A DNA stretch of 64,000 nt from assembly GCF_018332715.1 (NCBI RefSeq), contig NZ_BOQP01000027.1, positions 1 through 64,000 on the forward strand, read 5' to 3'. The DNA is from Winogradskya consettensis. GTDB lineage: Bacteria; Actinomycetota; Actinomycetes; Mycobacteriales; Micromonosporaceae. Below the pieces are notes generated by a model that did no database searches, was not told the DNA's origin, and worked only from the letters and a program-made list of their open reading frames with translations. Position numbers and translations under genes: made by a program. This document shows, one piece after another, positions 20,080-27,330 of this stretch (within the stretch, counting starts at the first letter, position 1; every line of letters starts with the position of its first letter).

Positions 20080-20802
20080 CTACGGCAGCTTGAGGAGCAT
20101 GCGTCCCACGATCGCGTTCTCGTTCACCGGGCCGCTCTGCCGGGAGTCCTGCGACACGATCCGGTGGTCGCCGAGCAGGTAGAGCTGGTTCGGTGGGACG
20201 GTGACCGTAGTGCAGTCGGTGTAGGTCTCGTCGGGGTAGTCACTGGCCAGGTATGGCTCGTCGAGCGGGGTTCCGTCGACCAGCACCCGGCCGCCCGCGC
20301 AGGAGATCGTGTCGCCGGGCAGCCCGATCACGCGTTTGACGCGCAGCGAGGTGGGTGTGGTGAGCTCGACGATGTCGTCGCGGTGCAGGCCGGTGATGCG
20401 GAAGCTGACCTTGTCGACGAGGTAGCGGTCGCCGATCAGCAGGGTGTTCTCCATGCTGCCGCTGGGCATCGTGTGGACGGTCAGCAGCCATTGGTTGACG
20501 GCCAGGCCGGCGACGACGGCGATGATCAGTACGGATACAGCGCGGCGGGTGATGCGTACGTGCCGGGGGAGTTGGTGGATCCGGCGGCGGCGTTCGTGCC
20601 AGGCGGCGCGCAGGCCTCCCCAGGTCCATCGGATCGCTTCGAGGTTGCCGGTGGTCTCGGCGAACTCGGCGAGCACGGCTTCACCCCAGTCGCCGCCGCG
20701 GTCGCGTCGCCCGCGCACGGCGGCGACGAGGACGGCGTGGGCGATGCGGCGGGTGGGGGAGTTGGTGGCGCGGTGCGGCGTACTGATCAGCGGGCTTGTC
20801 AT
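20080..20802 (-). CDS. Signal peptidase I with an N-terminal cytoplasmic domain
   Basis: 240 residues. Residues 1-85 are hydrophilic and contain DWGEAVLAEFAETTGNLEAI, a pattern seen in cytosolic partner domains of PadR-linked membrane proteins. One membrane span follows (about 88-108), then the S26 peptidase: nucleophile Ser116 in MPSGSM, general base Lys156 in RVKRVIGLPGD, and the GDHR...DSRQSG box near the end. It removes signal peptides on the outer face of the membrane. ATG 20802 overlaps the PadR stop by four bases, so the pair is translationally coupled and this is a regulated rather than housekeeping peptidase. Confidence 0.9.
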   Translation of the reverse strand: MTSPLISTPHRATNSPTRRIAHAVLVAAVRGRRDRGGDWGEAVLAEFAETTGNLEAIRWTWGGLRAAWHERRRRIHQLPRHVRITRRAVSVLIIAVVAGLAVNQWLLTVHTMPSGSMENTLLIGDRYLVDKVSFRITGLHRDDIVELTTPTSLRVKRVIGLPGDTISCAGGRVLVDGTPLDEPYLASDYPDETYTDCTTVTVPPNQLYLLGDHRIVSQDSRQSGPVNENAIVGRMLLKLP

Positions 20803-21122
20803 GCGAGACCACCCGCCGGGCGGGTCTGTGCGATCGAGGCGCCGGAGGTTTTGCGGGCGGCGAGGCGTTGCCGGGCGAGGGTGGCGCCTTCGGCGGTCAG
20901 CCGGTAGATGTGGCGTGGTGGGCGGCCCGGCTCGTCGGAGGGCTCCCAGGCTGTCTCGAGTAGGCGCTGGTCGGTGAGGCGCATCAGGATCGGGTAGAGG
21001 GTGCCGGAGGCGAGCGCGGTTTCCCTGCTCAGGTCGTAGCCGTATCGCCAGCGCTGCGGGTCGTCGAGCAGCGCCTCGAACAGCTGCAAGGTCTGCGGAG
21101 ACGTGTGCGGGATCCTTGGCAT
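20799..21122 (-). CDS. PadR-family transcriptional repressor
   Basis: 107 residues from ATG 21122 (MPRIPHTSPQ). The winged helix is clear: QRWRYGYDLSRETALASGTLYPILMRLTDQRLLE, followed by the beta wing GRPPRHIYRLT. PadR proteins are usually autoregulatory repressors. A perfect 14-bp inverted repeat begins five bases upstream of the start codon, consistent with autoregulation of this gene and the coupled signal peptidase. An in-frame TTG at 21128 is an alternative start, but it would lie inside the repeat. Confidence 0.9.
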   Translation of the reverse strand: MPRIPHTSPQTLQLFEALLDDPQRWRYGYDLSRETALASGTLYPILMRLTDQRLLETAWEPSDEPGRPPRHIYRLTAEGATLARQRLAARKTSGASIAQTRPAGGLA

Positions 21123-21126
21123 GAGC

Positions 21127-21171
21127 AAACTCTACATAACCCGATATTGAATGTCGAGTTATGTAGAGTTT
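21127..21171. promoter_or_regulatory. Perfect inverted repeat, putative PadR operator
   Basis: AAACTCTACATAAC (21127-21140) and GTTATGTAGAGTTT (21158-21171) are exact complements separated by 17 bp. The left arm sits just before the PadR start codon, so bound repressor would block its promoter or leader. AT-rich paired arms of this kind fit PadR-type sites. Confidence 0.7.
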
Positions 21172-21172
21172 G

Positions 21173-21310
21173 ATGGTCAACCTCAGCAAGTACCACTTCC
21201 TGTGGATGTTCGCGAAGGCAACCGGAGTCACCCCGCACCGCTATCTCGTCGATCTGCGGCTGCAGGGCGGTGCCGACCAGCTGTGCACCAACCGGGCCAT
21301 GAGCGTCAAG
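21173..21310 (+). pseudogene. Fragment of an AraC-family DNA-binding domain
   Basis: Codons from 21173 encode SKYHFLWMFAKATGVTPHRY followed by LVDLRLQGGADQL. This is the second half of the first HTH and the linker helix typical of AraC-family regulators. The N-terminal domain and the rest of the second HTH are absent. The frame happens to stay open into the downstream SDR gene, so a naive call would fuse the two. Confidence 0.6.
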
Positions 21311-21457
21311 CAGCGTCCGGAGATGATCGATACCACCAGGGTATCGGTCGATAGGGAGATGGTTCTTCCTCCGGGACGGCAACCGTCGTTGACTGGATGT
21401 CGGTCCCGCCGCGACGTGGGTCTGCATCAAGATTTCGACAACACCAGGAGCCATCGC

Positions 21458-22171
21458 GTGAACGAATCCCTGAACGGCAAGGTCGTCATCGTCACCGGAG
21501 CATCGTCCGGAATCGGTGCCGCGACGGTACGACTGCTTCATGAGGCGGGTGCCCACCCTGTCCTGGCCGCGCGTCGTGTCGATCGGCTCGAGGCGCTGAG
21601 CAAGGAACTCGACGGGGCGCTCGCCGTCCCCACCGATGTAACCGTCCCGGAGCAGGTCAGGGCGCTGGTGCAGGCCACGATCGACCGGTTCGGCCGGGTG
21701 GACGCCCTGGTCAACAATGCCGGGGCGGGCGCCGGGTCGACGATTGACGGGACGACCCCGGAGGCTTTCCTGGACCTGCTGAACCTCAACGTGGTGAGTG
21801 TCGTGACCGGCATCCAGGCGGTGCTGCCGCACATGCGGGCGGCCGGGCACGGGCGGATCGTCAACATCAGTTCGGGTGCCACCGGGATGCCGATGGCGGG
21901 CAACGCCATCTACCCGGCCGCCAAGACGGCGGTGAACTGGCTCAGCCAGGTGGGCCGGATGGAACTCCTGGGCGAGAACATCCAGGTCACGTTGCTGTTG
22001 CCGTCGATGACCGACACCGAGTTCTACCCCGCGGGCAGTCTCCCGGCCGGGTTGGTCGCGCACTCACCCGAGTACGTCGCCCGGGTGATCCTGCGGGCCC
22101 TGCGCACCGGCGAGGAGCGGATCGACATCCCGCACGGCCCCGAGCAGCCGGACTTCCCCTCGGCCGCCTGA
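21458..22171 (+). CDS. Short-chain dehydrogenase/reductase
   Basis: I chose GTG 21458 (VNESLNGKVVIVTG), with AGGAG ten bases upstream, because SDR homology starts there; the frame is open further upstream through an unrelated AraC scrap. The 237-residue product has the cofactor motif TGASSGIG, NNAG, the catalytic Ser (NISSGATGMP) and the Tyr-Lys pair (YPAAKTAVN). It is an NAD(P)H-dependent classical SDR of unknown substrate. Arg in AARRVDRLE after the second strand suggests NADP(H). Confidence 0.9.
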   Translation: MNESLNGKVVIVTGASSGIGAATVRLLHEAGAHPVLAARRVDRLEALSKELDGALAVPTDVTVPEQVRALVQATIDRFGRVDALVNNAGAGAGSTIDGTTPEAFLDLLNLNVVSVVTGIQAVLPHMRAAGHGRIVNISSGATGMPMAGNAIYPAAKTAVNWLSQVGRMELLGENIQVTLLLPSMTDTEFYPAGSLPAGLVAHSPEYVARVILRALRTGEERIDIPHGPEQPDFPSAA

Positions 22172-22233
22172 GCGCCGGTGCTGCGTTCCGGGTGAAGTGA
22201 CTTCCGGACACCCACCCCTGCGGCGACTGGACC

Positions 22234-23097
22234 ATGATCGCTACCGTGGGTCGTGTGATTCAGCCGACGGACGGTCACGTACACACCGAATTCTCCTGGG
22301 ACGCTCCGGGCGGCTCCATGGAACGGACCTGCGCCCGCGCGGTGCAGCTCGGGCTGCCGGCCGTGGCGTTCACCGAGCACGTGGACTACTCCCGGTGGAC
22401 GGTCGACGAGGTGGTTCTGCAGAGCTCACCGCTGCGGCGCGAGCTGACCGGCCCCGACGGCGTGCTGGTCCCGCCCGAGCTGGATCAGGAGCGCTATCTC
22501 GCCTCGGTCGACCGATGCCGGGAGTTGTTCCCGTCGCTGCGTGTCATCAGCGGTGTCGAGCTGGGCGAACCGCACTGGAACGCCGTGCCGGTCGCGAAAC
22601 TGCTCGGCACCGGCCACTACGAAAGGGTGCTCGGCTCGCTGCACGCGTTGCCCGTCGACGGCCGTCTCGTCGAGGCGAACGCGCTCTACCGGCAGCGGCC
22701 CGCGGTCGAGGTGTTCCGGCTGTACCTGGCCGAGATCACCGAGCTGATCGCCCGTACGGATGCCTTCGAGGTCCTCGCCCACCTGGACTATGCGATCCGG
22801 GGCTGGCCCGCGGAGGCCGGGCCGTTCGATCTGTACGCCTACGAGGACGAGTTCCGGCACGCGCTGCGCACTCTCGCCGCCACGGATCGGATTCTGGAGG
22901 TCAATACCCGCATCCCGCTGGCTTCGGAGATCGTTCGCTGGTGGCGCGACGAGGGCGGCAAGGTGGTCACCTTCGGCAGCGACGCCCACGTGCCGGACGC
23001 CGTCGGCACCGGGCTTGCCGCGGCCGTGGACATGGTCGAGGCACACGGTTTCCGGCCGGGCCGTCATCCGTACGACCGGTGGACCCTTCCGGGGTGA
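22234..23097 (+). CDS. PHP-domain phosphoesterase (histidinol-phosphatase-like)
   Basis: 287 residues. The PHP metal motif DGHVHTEFSWD opens the protein, followed by FTEHVDYS, LGEPHW, GSLHALP, LAHLDY and FGSDAHVPD, the usual series of metal-binding His/Asp/Glu clusters. The family includes HisK-type histidinol phosphatases and other phosphoesterases. No histidine-biosynthesis gene is nearby, so the substrate is open. A GTG at 22255 (VIQPTDGHVH) is a plausible shorter start. Confidence 0.85.
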   Translation: MIATVGRVIQPTDGHVHTEFSWDAPGGSMERTCARAVQLGLPAVAFTEHVDYSRWTVDEVVLQSSPLRRELTGPDGVLVPPELDQERYLASVDRCRELFPSLRVISGVELGEPHWNAVPVAKLLGTGHYERVLGSLHALPVDGRLVEANALYRQRPAVEVFRLYLAEITELIARTDAFEVLAHLDYAIRGWPAEAGPFDLYAYEDEFRHALRTLAATDRILEVNTRIPLASEIVRWWRDEGGKVVTFGSDAHVPDAVGTGLAAAVDMVEAHGFRPGRHPYDRWTLPG

Positions 23098-23253
23098 CCG
23101 TCACCGCGGCCGCCTGATCACGACGCCGTCCTGGTCCCCGGGGTCAGGACAGTGCGAACTCGGGGTTCCGTGCCCGGCGCCGTTGCGGGGCCGGACCGGT
23201 CGGGGTGGGTGTGCACGGTCGGCGAGTTGCCGCGCAGGATCTATGGTGGCGAC

Positions 23254-24078
23254 ATGGACAACCGGGGTCTGACGCTGATGGCAGTGCACGCTCACCCGGA
23301 TGACGAGGCCACCAGCACCGGGGGCGTGCTCGCGCGTTACGCGGCCGAGGGCGTGACCACCGTCGTCGTGACCTGCACCGACGGGCGCTGCGGCGACGGC
23401 CTGGAGGGCGCCAAACCCGGCGACGCGGGCCACGACCCCGAGGCAGTGGCGGCGATGCGCCGGCGCGAGCTGGAAGCCGCTTGCGCCGTCCTGAAGGTCA
23501 CCCACCTGGAGACGCTCGGATATCACGACTCCGGGATGATGGGCTGGGCCACCAACACGGCACCGGGAGCGTTCTGGACCGTCCCGGTGGCCGACGCCGC
23601 GCAACGGCTCGCGGAGCTCATCCGCCGATACCGCCCGGACGTTGTCATCACCTACGACGAGAACGGCGGCTACGGTCACCCCGACCATATCCAGACCCAC
23701 CGCGTGACCATGGCCGCGGTGGAGCTGGCGGGCCACCCGGCCAAGGTCTACTGGAGTACGGTCCCCGAATCGTGGATGCACGACGTCGCGGCGCTGCTGC
23801 GGGATGCGGGCGTCGAATGGGACGAGGCCGAGGTCGCTGAGCTTCCCCCGATGGGGCTCCCGGCCGACCAGATCTCCACCTGGATCGACACCACCGGTGT
23901 CAGTGCTCAGAAGTACGACGCCCTGGCCGCCCACGCCAGCCAGGGCGACGGCGCCCTCTTCCTCGGCCTCGGCAAGGAACGCTTCGCCCGGCTCATGGGG
24001 ACCGAGACCTTCGTTCGTGTCCTCGACACGACCGGCGCCCCGACTCCGGAGGATGACCTTCTCGCCGGCCTCCGGTGA
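23254..24078 (+). CDS. PIG-L family deacetylase (MshB/Mca-like)
   Basis: 274 residues from ATG 23254 (MDNRGLTLMAVHAHPDDE). AHPDDE near the N terminus and GGYGHPDHIQTH in the middle are the zinc-binding and catalytic motifs of LmbE/PIG-L enzymes. Actinomycete members deacetylate GlcNAc-inositol (MshB) or cleave mycothiol conjugates (Mca). The LMAVHAHPDDE start is closest in feel to Mca/MshB, but assignment to either is inference. It converges on the LysR gene with a 13-nt gap. Confidence 0.88.
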   Translation: MDNRGLTLMAVHAHPDDEATSTGGVLARYAAEGVTTVVVTCTDGRCGDGLEGAKPGDAGHDPEAVAAMRRRELEAACAVLKVTHLETLGYHDSGMMGWATNTAPGAFWTVPVADAAQRLAELIRRYRPDVVITYDENGGYGHPDHIQTHRVTMAAVELAGHPAKVYWSTVPESWMHDVAALLRDAGVEWDEAEVAELPPMGLPADQISTWIDTTGVSAQKYDALAAHASQGDGALFLGLGKERFARLMGTETFVRVLDTTGAPTPEDDLLAGLR

Positions 24079-24091
24079 CGTTGGTACCCGG

Positions 24092-25036
24092 CTATTCGAC
24101 CGGGAGGCGTTCGGCTGCGGCCAGCAGAGTGTCGAGCGTGGCGCGGACAGCGGTGATCTGCTGTGCGTTCCTGCGGGTGAGGGCCAGCACCCGGCGTGGG
24201 GGGTGGCGCTTGATCGGATGGATGCTGACGTTCGTGTTGCGGCTGGCGCGCAGGGCGAGCGAGGGGAGGGTCGCCACCGCGAGGTCACTGGCGACAAGGG
24301 CCTGGACGACGACGTAGTCGTCGGTGCTGTGCCTGATGTCGGGGGTGAACCCCGCGGCCGCGGCGGATTCGAGCAGGTGCTGCCGGCAACTCGGGCATCC
24401 GCCGACCCATCGCTCGCCCCGCAGCTCCGCGAGCCCGAGAGCGCCCTGATCGGCCAGTGGGTGTCCGGGTGGAAGAACGAGCCGTACGGGGTCGGCCAGG
24501 AGCTCGATCCGGTCGAAGTCCGTGAACCGTTCCGGGGCCGCGGATGCGTGTGCGAAGACGATGGCGATGTCGCACTCGGCCGACGAGAGCGCGGCGGCCG
24601 CCTCCGGTGGTTCGAGTTGGGATAAACGCACCTCGATGCCGGGATGCTGGGCGGCCATGACGCGTACGCATCCTGCGACGAGCGTTGCGCTGGCCGAGGG
24701 GAAGGCGGCTATCCGGACGACGCCGGCGCGGGCGCGGGCATGGTCGTCCATCTCGCGGGCCGCGTCGCGCAGCGCGCCCGCGACAGCGTCGGCGTGCCGC
24801 AGTAACGCATGCCCCGCCTGGGTTATCTCGATGCCGCGGCCCTGCCGCACGGCGAGGGGAACACCGAGGACGCGCTCCAGGCGGCGCACGTGCTGACTCA
24901 CCGCCGGTTGCGTCCAGCCCAGGGCGTCCGCCGCGGCCGTCAGTGAGCCGAGCCGGCCGACCTCCCGGAAGACCAGCAAGGAACGCGGATCAACCGGTGG
25001 AAGGCTCTGATCCCCGGCGTTCTCCGCGCTGGTCAC
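24092..25036 (-). CDS. LysR-family transcriptional regulator
   Basis: 314 residues from GTG 25036. The N-terminal HTH reads FREVGRLGSLTAAADALGWT followed by QPAVSQHVRRLE. The effector-binding domain follows (VRIAAFPSASATL, VRLVLPPGHPLA). It is divergent from the racemase gene at 25150, with a CTTTGGT/ACCAAAG repeat between them, the classical layout for control of the neighbour. The effector is unknown; an acidic amino acid is a guess from the neighbour. Confidence 0.92.
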   Translation of the reverse strand: MTSAENAGDQSLPPVDPRSLLVFREVGRLGSLTAAADALGWTQPAVSQHVRRLERVLGVPLAVRQGRGIEITQAGHALLRHADAVAGALRDAAREMDDHARARAGVVRIAAFPSASATLVAGCVRVMAAQHPGIEVRLSQLEPPEAAAALSSAECDIAIVFAHASAAPERFTDFDRIELLADPVRLVLPPGHPLADQGALGLAELRGERWVGGCPSCRQHLLESAAAAGFTPDIRHSTDDYVVVQALVASDLAVATLPSLALRASRNTNVSIHPIKRHPPRRVLALTRRNAQQITAVRATLDTLLAAAERLPVE

Positions 25037-25060
25037 GATGTAGCCGATCCTCCCGTCAAC

Positions 25061-25079
25061 ACCAAAGCCCTGCTTTGGT
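25061..25079. promoter_or_regulatory. Inverted repeat between LysR and racemase genes
   Basis: ACCAAAG-CCCTG-CTTTGGT is a perfect 7-bp repeat with 5-bp spacer, centred in the divergent intergenic region. A LysR binding site is likely by position. Confidence 0.6.
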
Positions 25080-25149
25080 TCACCGGTAGAAGTATTGCAT
25101 TGTGCCGTGGTGACGGCGCCGCGAAAATGGTGAAGCGGAAGGAGCCGAT

Positions 25150-25854
25150 ATGCGTACGATCGGAATGCTGGGCGGAATGAGCTGGGAGTCGACAGCCGAG
25201 TATTACCGGCTTACGAACGAATTGGTGCGGGAGCAGCTCGGCGGTGTGCATTCCGCCCGCGTCCTGCTCGACTCCGTGGACTTCGCCGACATCGAAGCGC
25301 TCCAGGCGTCCGGGCAGTGGAGCCGCGCAGGCGAGCTGATCGCCGCCCGGGCCCGCGCCCTGGAGCTGGCAGGCGCCGACCTTTTGGTGTTGTGCACCAA
25401 CACCATGCACAAGGTCGCGGAAATCGTGGAGGGGGCAGTGTCCATCCCGCTGCTGCACATCGCCGACACCACCGCCACTGCCGTGCGGAGCGCCGGGCTG
25501 ACGCGCATCGGCCTGCTCGGCACCGCGTTCACGATGGAACAGGACTTCTACCGCGACCGGCTCGCGACACACGGGATCGCCACGATCGTCCCCGACGCGG
25601 ACGATCGTGCGACCGTTCATCGCGTCATCTACGACGAACTCGTCCGCGGCGTCGTCCGGGCCGGGTCCCGCGCCGCCTACCGCGAGGTCATCCAGCGGCT
25701 CGTCTCGCGCGGGGCGCAGGGCGTCATCCTGGGCTGCACCGAGATAGAACTCCTGGTCGGCGCGGACGACAGCCCGGTACCCGTCTTCGCGACCACCCGC
25801 CTCCACGTTCAGGCCGCGGTGGCACAGGCACTCATCGCCGAGCGCGCAGGCTGA
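25150..25854 (+). CDS. Aspartate/glutamate racemase family protein
   Basis: 234 residues with the family's two cysteine motifs: LLVLCTNTMHK (first catalytic Cys) and VILGCTEIELLV (second). The N terminus TIGMLGGMSWEST is typical of the YgeA-like branch, which interconverts amino-acid enantiomers without a cofactor. Start ATG 25150 has GGAAGGAG upstream. The last 16 codons belong to a repeat that recurs at 54996, next to the carbonic anhydrase gene. Confidence 0.92.
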   Translation: MRTIGMLGGMSWESTAEYYRLTNELVREQLGGVHSARVLLDSVDFADIEALQASGQWSRAGELIAARARALELAGADLLVLCTNTMHKVAEIVEGAVSIPLLHIADTTATAVRSAGLTRIGLLGTAFTMEQDFYRDRLATHGIATIVPDADDRATVHRVIYDELVRGVVRAGSRAAYREVIQRLVSRGAQGVILGCTEIELLVGADDSPVPVFATTRLHVQAAVAQALIAERAG

Positions 25855-25894
25855 GTCGTCAGACTCCGACGGCAACGGCAGCGGAGAACGGCTG
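25802..25894. repeat. Left copy of a 92/93-bp direct repeat bounding a 29.1-kb segment
   Basis: The segment covers the last 16 codons of the racemase plus a minus-strand remnant (25859-25894) that reads QPFSAAVAVGV-stop, the tail of a beta-carbonic anhydrase with no gene body. The right copy at 54996-55087 differs at about five positions, and there the carbonic anhydrase is complete and the racemase is only a tail. Both copies have the same orientation. The remaining 25895-26027 stretch shows no gene. Confidence 0.85.
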
Positions 25895-26027
25895 GTGACG
25901 GCGTCGACCGCGCCTGGACGCTCCGGACCACCTCGTCGACCTCCCCGCTTGTCTGACCGGGCGCTGCCACCTGCTCGTTCATGCCGGTCTGGCTCGCCGA
26001 ACGCTCTGCCCGGCCCGGCGGGGGTGT

Positions 26028-26615
26028 TCAGCGGGCGGCGCGGATGTCGATGAGCCCGTTGATGCCGCGGAGGAAGGTTTCGGCGATGATCTCCGGGTCG
26101 AAGAGGCAGCCGGCGGTCATGGCGCCGTCGCGCAGCATGACGAAGTGCCGGGCGGCCGGAGCGGGCTCTGCCTCGTTGATCCCCGCCATCAGGGTGGTCA
26201 CGGTGTCGAGGAACCATTGCCGGTGGGCGAGGACCAGCTGGTGCACGGGGTGGGCGGGGTCGGGGTATTCGGCCACCGCGTTCAGGAAGGCGCAGCCGCG
26301 GAAGCCGGGGGTCCGGATGCTCTCGGCGATCGAGGCGGCCACCGCTTTCGCCGACTCGGCAGGGGTCGCGCCGCCGGCGATGGCCGCTTCCGTCTGGTGG
26401 CGGATGCCCTGGTCAGCGGCGTTGAGATACGCGAGGACAAGGTCTTCCTTGCCGGGGAAGTGCCGATAGAAGGTCGCCCGGGTGATCTTGGCTTCGGCGA
26501 TGATCCGGTCGACGCCGACCGCGTGGATCCCCTCGGCGTAGAAGATCTTGCTCGCCGTGGTGAGGAGCCGCTGCCGTGCCTCGGACGGCCGGGTCTCGGT
26601 TGTGCTGCGCGTCAT
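26028..26615 (-). CDS. TetR-family repressor 1 (paralogue of the gene at 29147)
   Basis: 195 residues; HTH at 15-60 with ITRATFYRHFPGKEDLVLAY. The C-terminal half (RGCAFLNAVAEYPDPAHPVHQ, RDGAMTAGCLFDP) is shared closely with the second TetR 2.5 kb away, also 195 residues. It is divergent from a small membrane-protein gene, with three AGAACGTTC-type sites between, so it probably represses both its own gene and the 26769-29111 operon. The ligand is unknown. Confidence 0.92.
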   Translation of the reverse strand: MTRSTTETRPSEARQRLLTTASKIFYAEGIHAVGVDRIIAEAKITRATFYRHFPGKEDLVLAYLNAADQGIRHQTEAAIAGGATPAESAKAVAASIAESIRTPGFRGCAFLNAVAEYPDPAHPVHQLVLAHRQWFLDTVTTLMAGINEAEPAPAARHFVMLRDGAMTAGCLFDPEIIAETFLRGINGLIDIRAAR

Positions 26616-26632
26616 GATCCCATAGTAATGAC

Positions 26633-26754
26633 AGAACGTTCATTCTTGCTATCCGCAGGCCCCGGGCCATTGCGACCGGCAGGTGGGTAGAACGTTCGGT
26701 CTTGACAGCGGGGCATGGTGGCTGCGATGGTTCTCGGGACAGAACGTTCGTTCT
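26633..26754. promoter_or_regulatory. Three operator copies upstream of the first membrane-protein operon
   Basis: Sites AGAACGTTCATTCT (26633), AGAACGTTCGGTCT (26689) and AGAACGTTCGTTCT (26741) share AGAAC-GTTC-NNTCT. The third is a perfect AGAAC-N4-GTTCT repeat. The second abuts TTGACA at 26702, a good -35 box, so bound repressor would cover the promoter. The same arrangement occurs at 31210-31275. Confidence 0.75.
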
Positions 26755-26768
26755 ACAGGAGGATCGCC

Positions 26769-27329
26769 GTGAGCACCATCGCTGCTTCGCCCGGGATCTG
26801 GCAGACCGCCTCCGCCCTGCGGCGGCTGTACTTCATCCGAGCCGTGTTCGCCCTCGTCTGGGTGGGCCCGGCGATCGCGGTCAGCAAGGAGATCGGCCCG
26901 CTCACGGTGGTGCTGTTCGTGCTGTATCCCCTGGTCGACGCAGGCGCCGCGATCTACGACCTGCGATCGTCGCGGACGGGTGCGTCGCCGGCCCTGCTCT
27001 ACGTGAACATCGCGGTCAGCACGATCACGGCCATCGGGCTGGGCGCCGCCGCCGCGTCCGGGATCCCGGCGATGCTGCGGGTGTGGGGCGCCTGGGCCAT
27101 CGTCGCCGGTCTGGTGCAGCTGGTCGTGGCGCTGACCCGCCGGAAGATGGGCGGCCAGTGGGCCATGATCCTCAGCGGCGGTCTCTCGGTCGTGGTGGGC
27201 TCGACGATCCTCGCCGGCGCTTCCGCGGCCGACCCATCGCTGAGCAGCGCGGCCAGCTACTCCATCGGTGGAGCCATCTTCTTCCTGGTCTCGGCGTTCC
27301 GCCTGGGCCGCGCCGCGAAGGGAAACTGA
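26769..27329 (+). CDS. Small multi-span membrane protein of unknown function, copy 1
   Basis: 186 residues from GTG 26769, which follows AGGAGG. Five or six hydrophobic stretches are visible (for example FALVWVGPAIAVSK, VVLFVLYPLVDAGAAIYDL, VSTITAIGLGAAAASG, WAIVAGLVQLVVALTRR, IGGAIFFLVSAFRLG). A paralogue of exactly the same length lies at 31299. I do not recognise a named function. It is the first gene of an operon with the disulfide reductase and EthD genes, two bases apart from the next, so a role in stress or detoxification is only contextual. Confidence 0.85.
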   Translation: MSTIAASPGIWQTASALRRLYFIRAVFALVWVGPAIAVSKEIGPLTVVLFVLYPLVDAGAAIYDLRSSRTGASPALLYVNIAVSTITAIGLGAAAASGIPAMLRVWGAWAIVAGLVQLVVALTRRKMGGQWAMILSGGLSVVVGSTILAGASAADPSLSSAASYSIGGAIFFLVSAFRLGRAAKGN

Positions 27330-27330
27330 C

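Noticed and set aside
21170-22171. Single 333-residue AraC-SDR fusion protein
   Set aside because: SDR homology starts at GTG 21458 with its own ribosome site; the intervening codons match nothing, so fusion is accidental.
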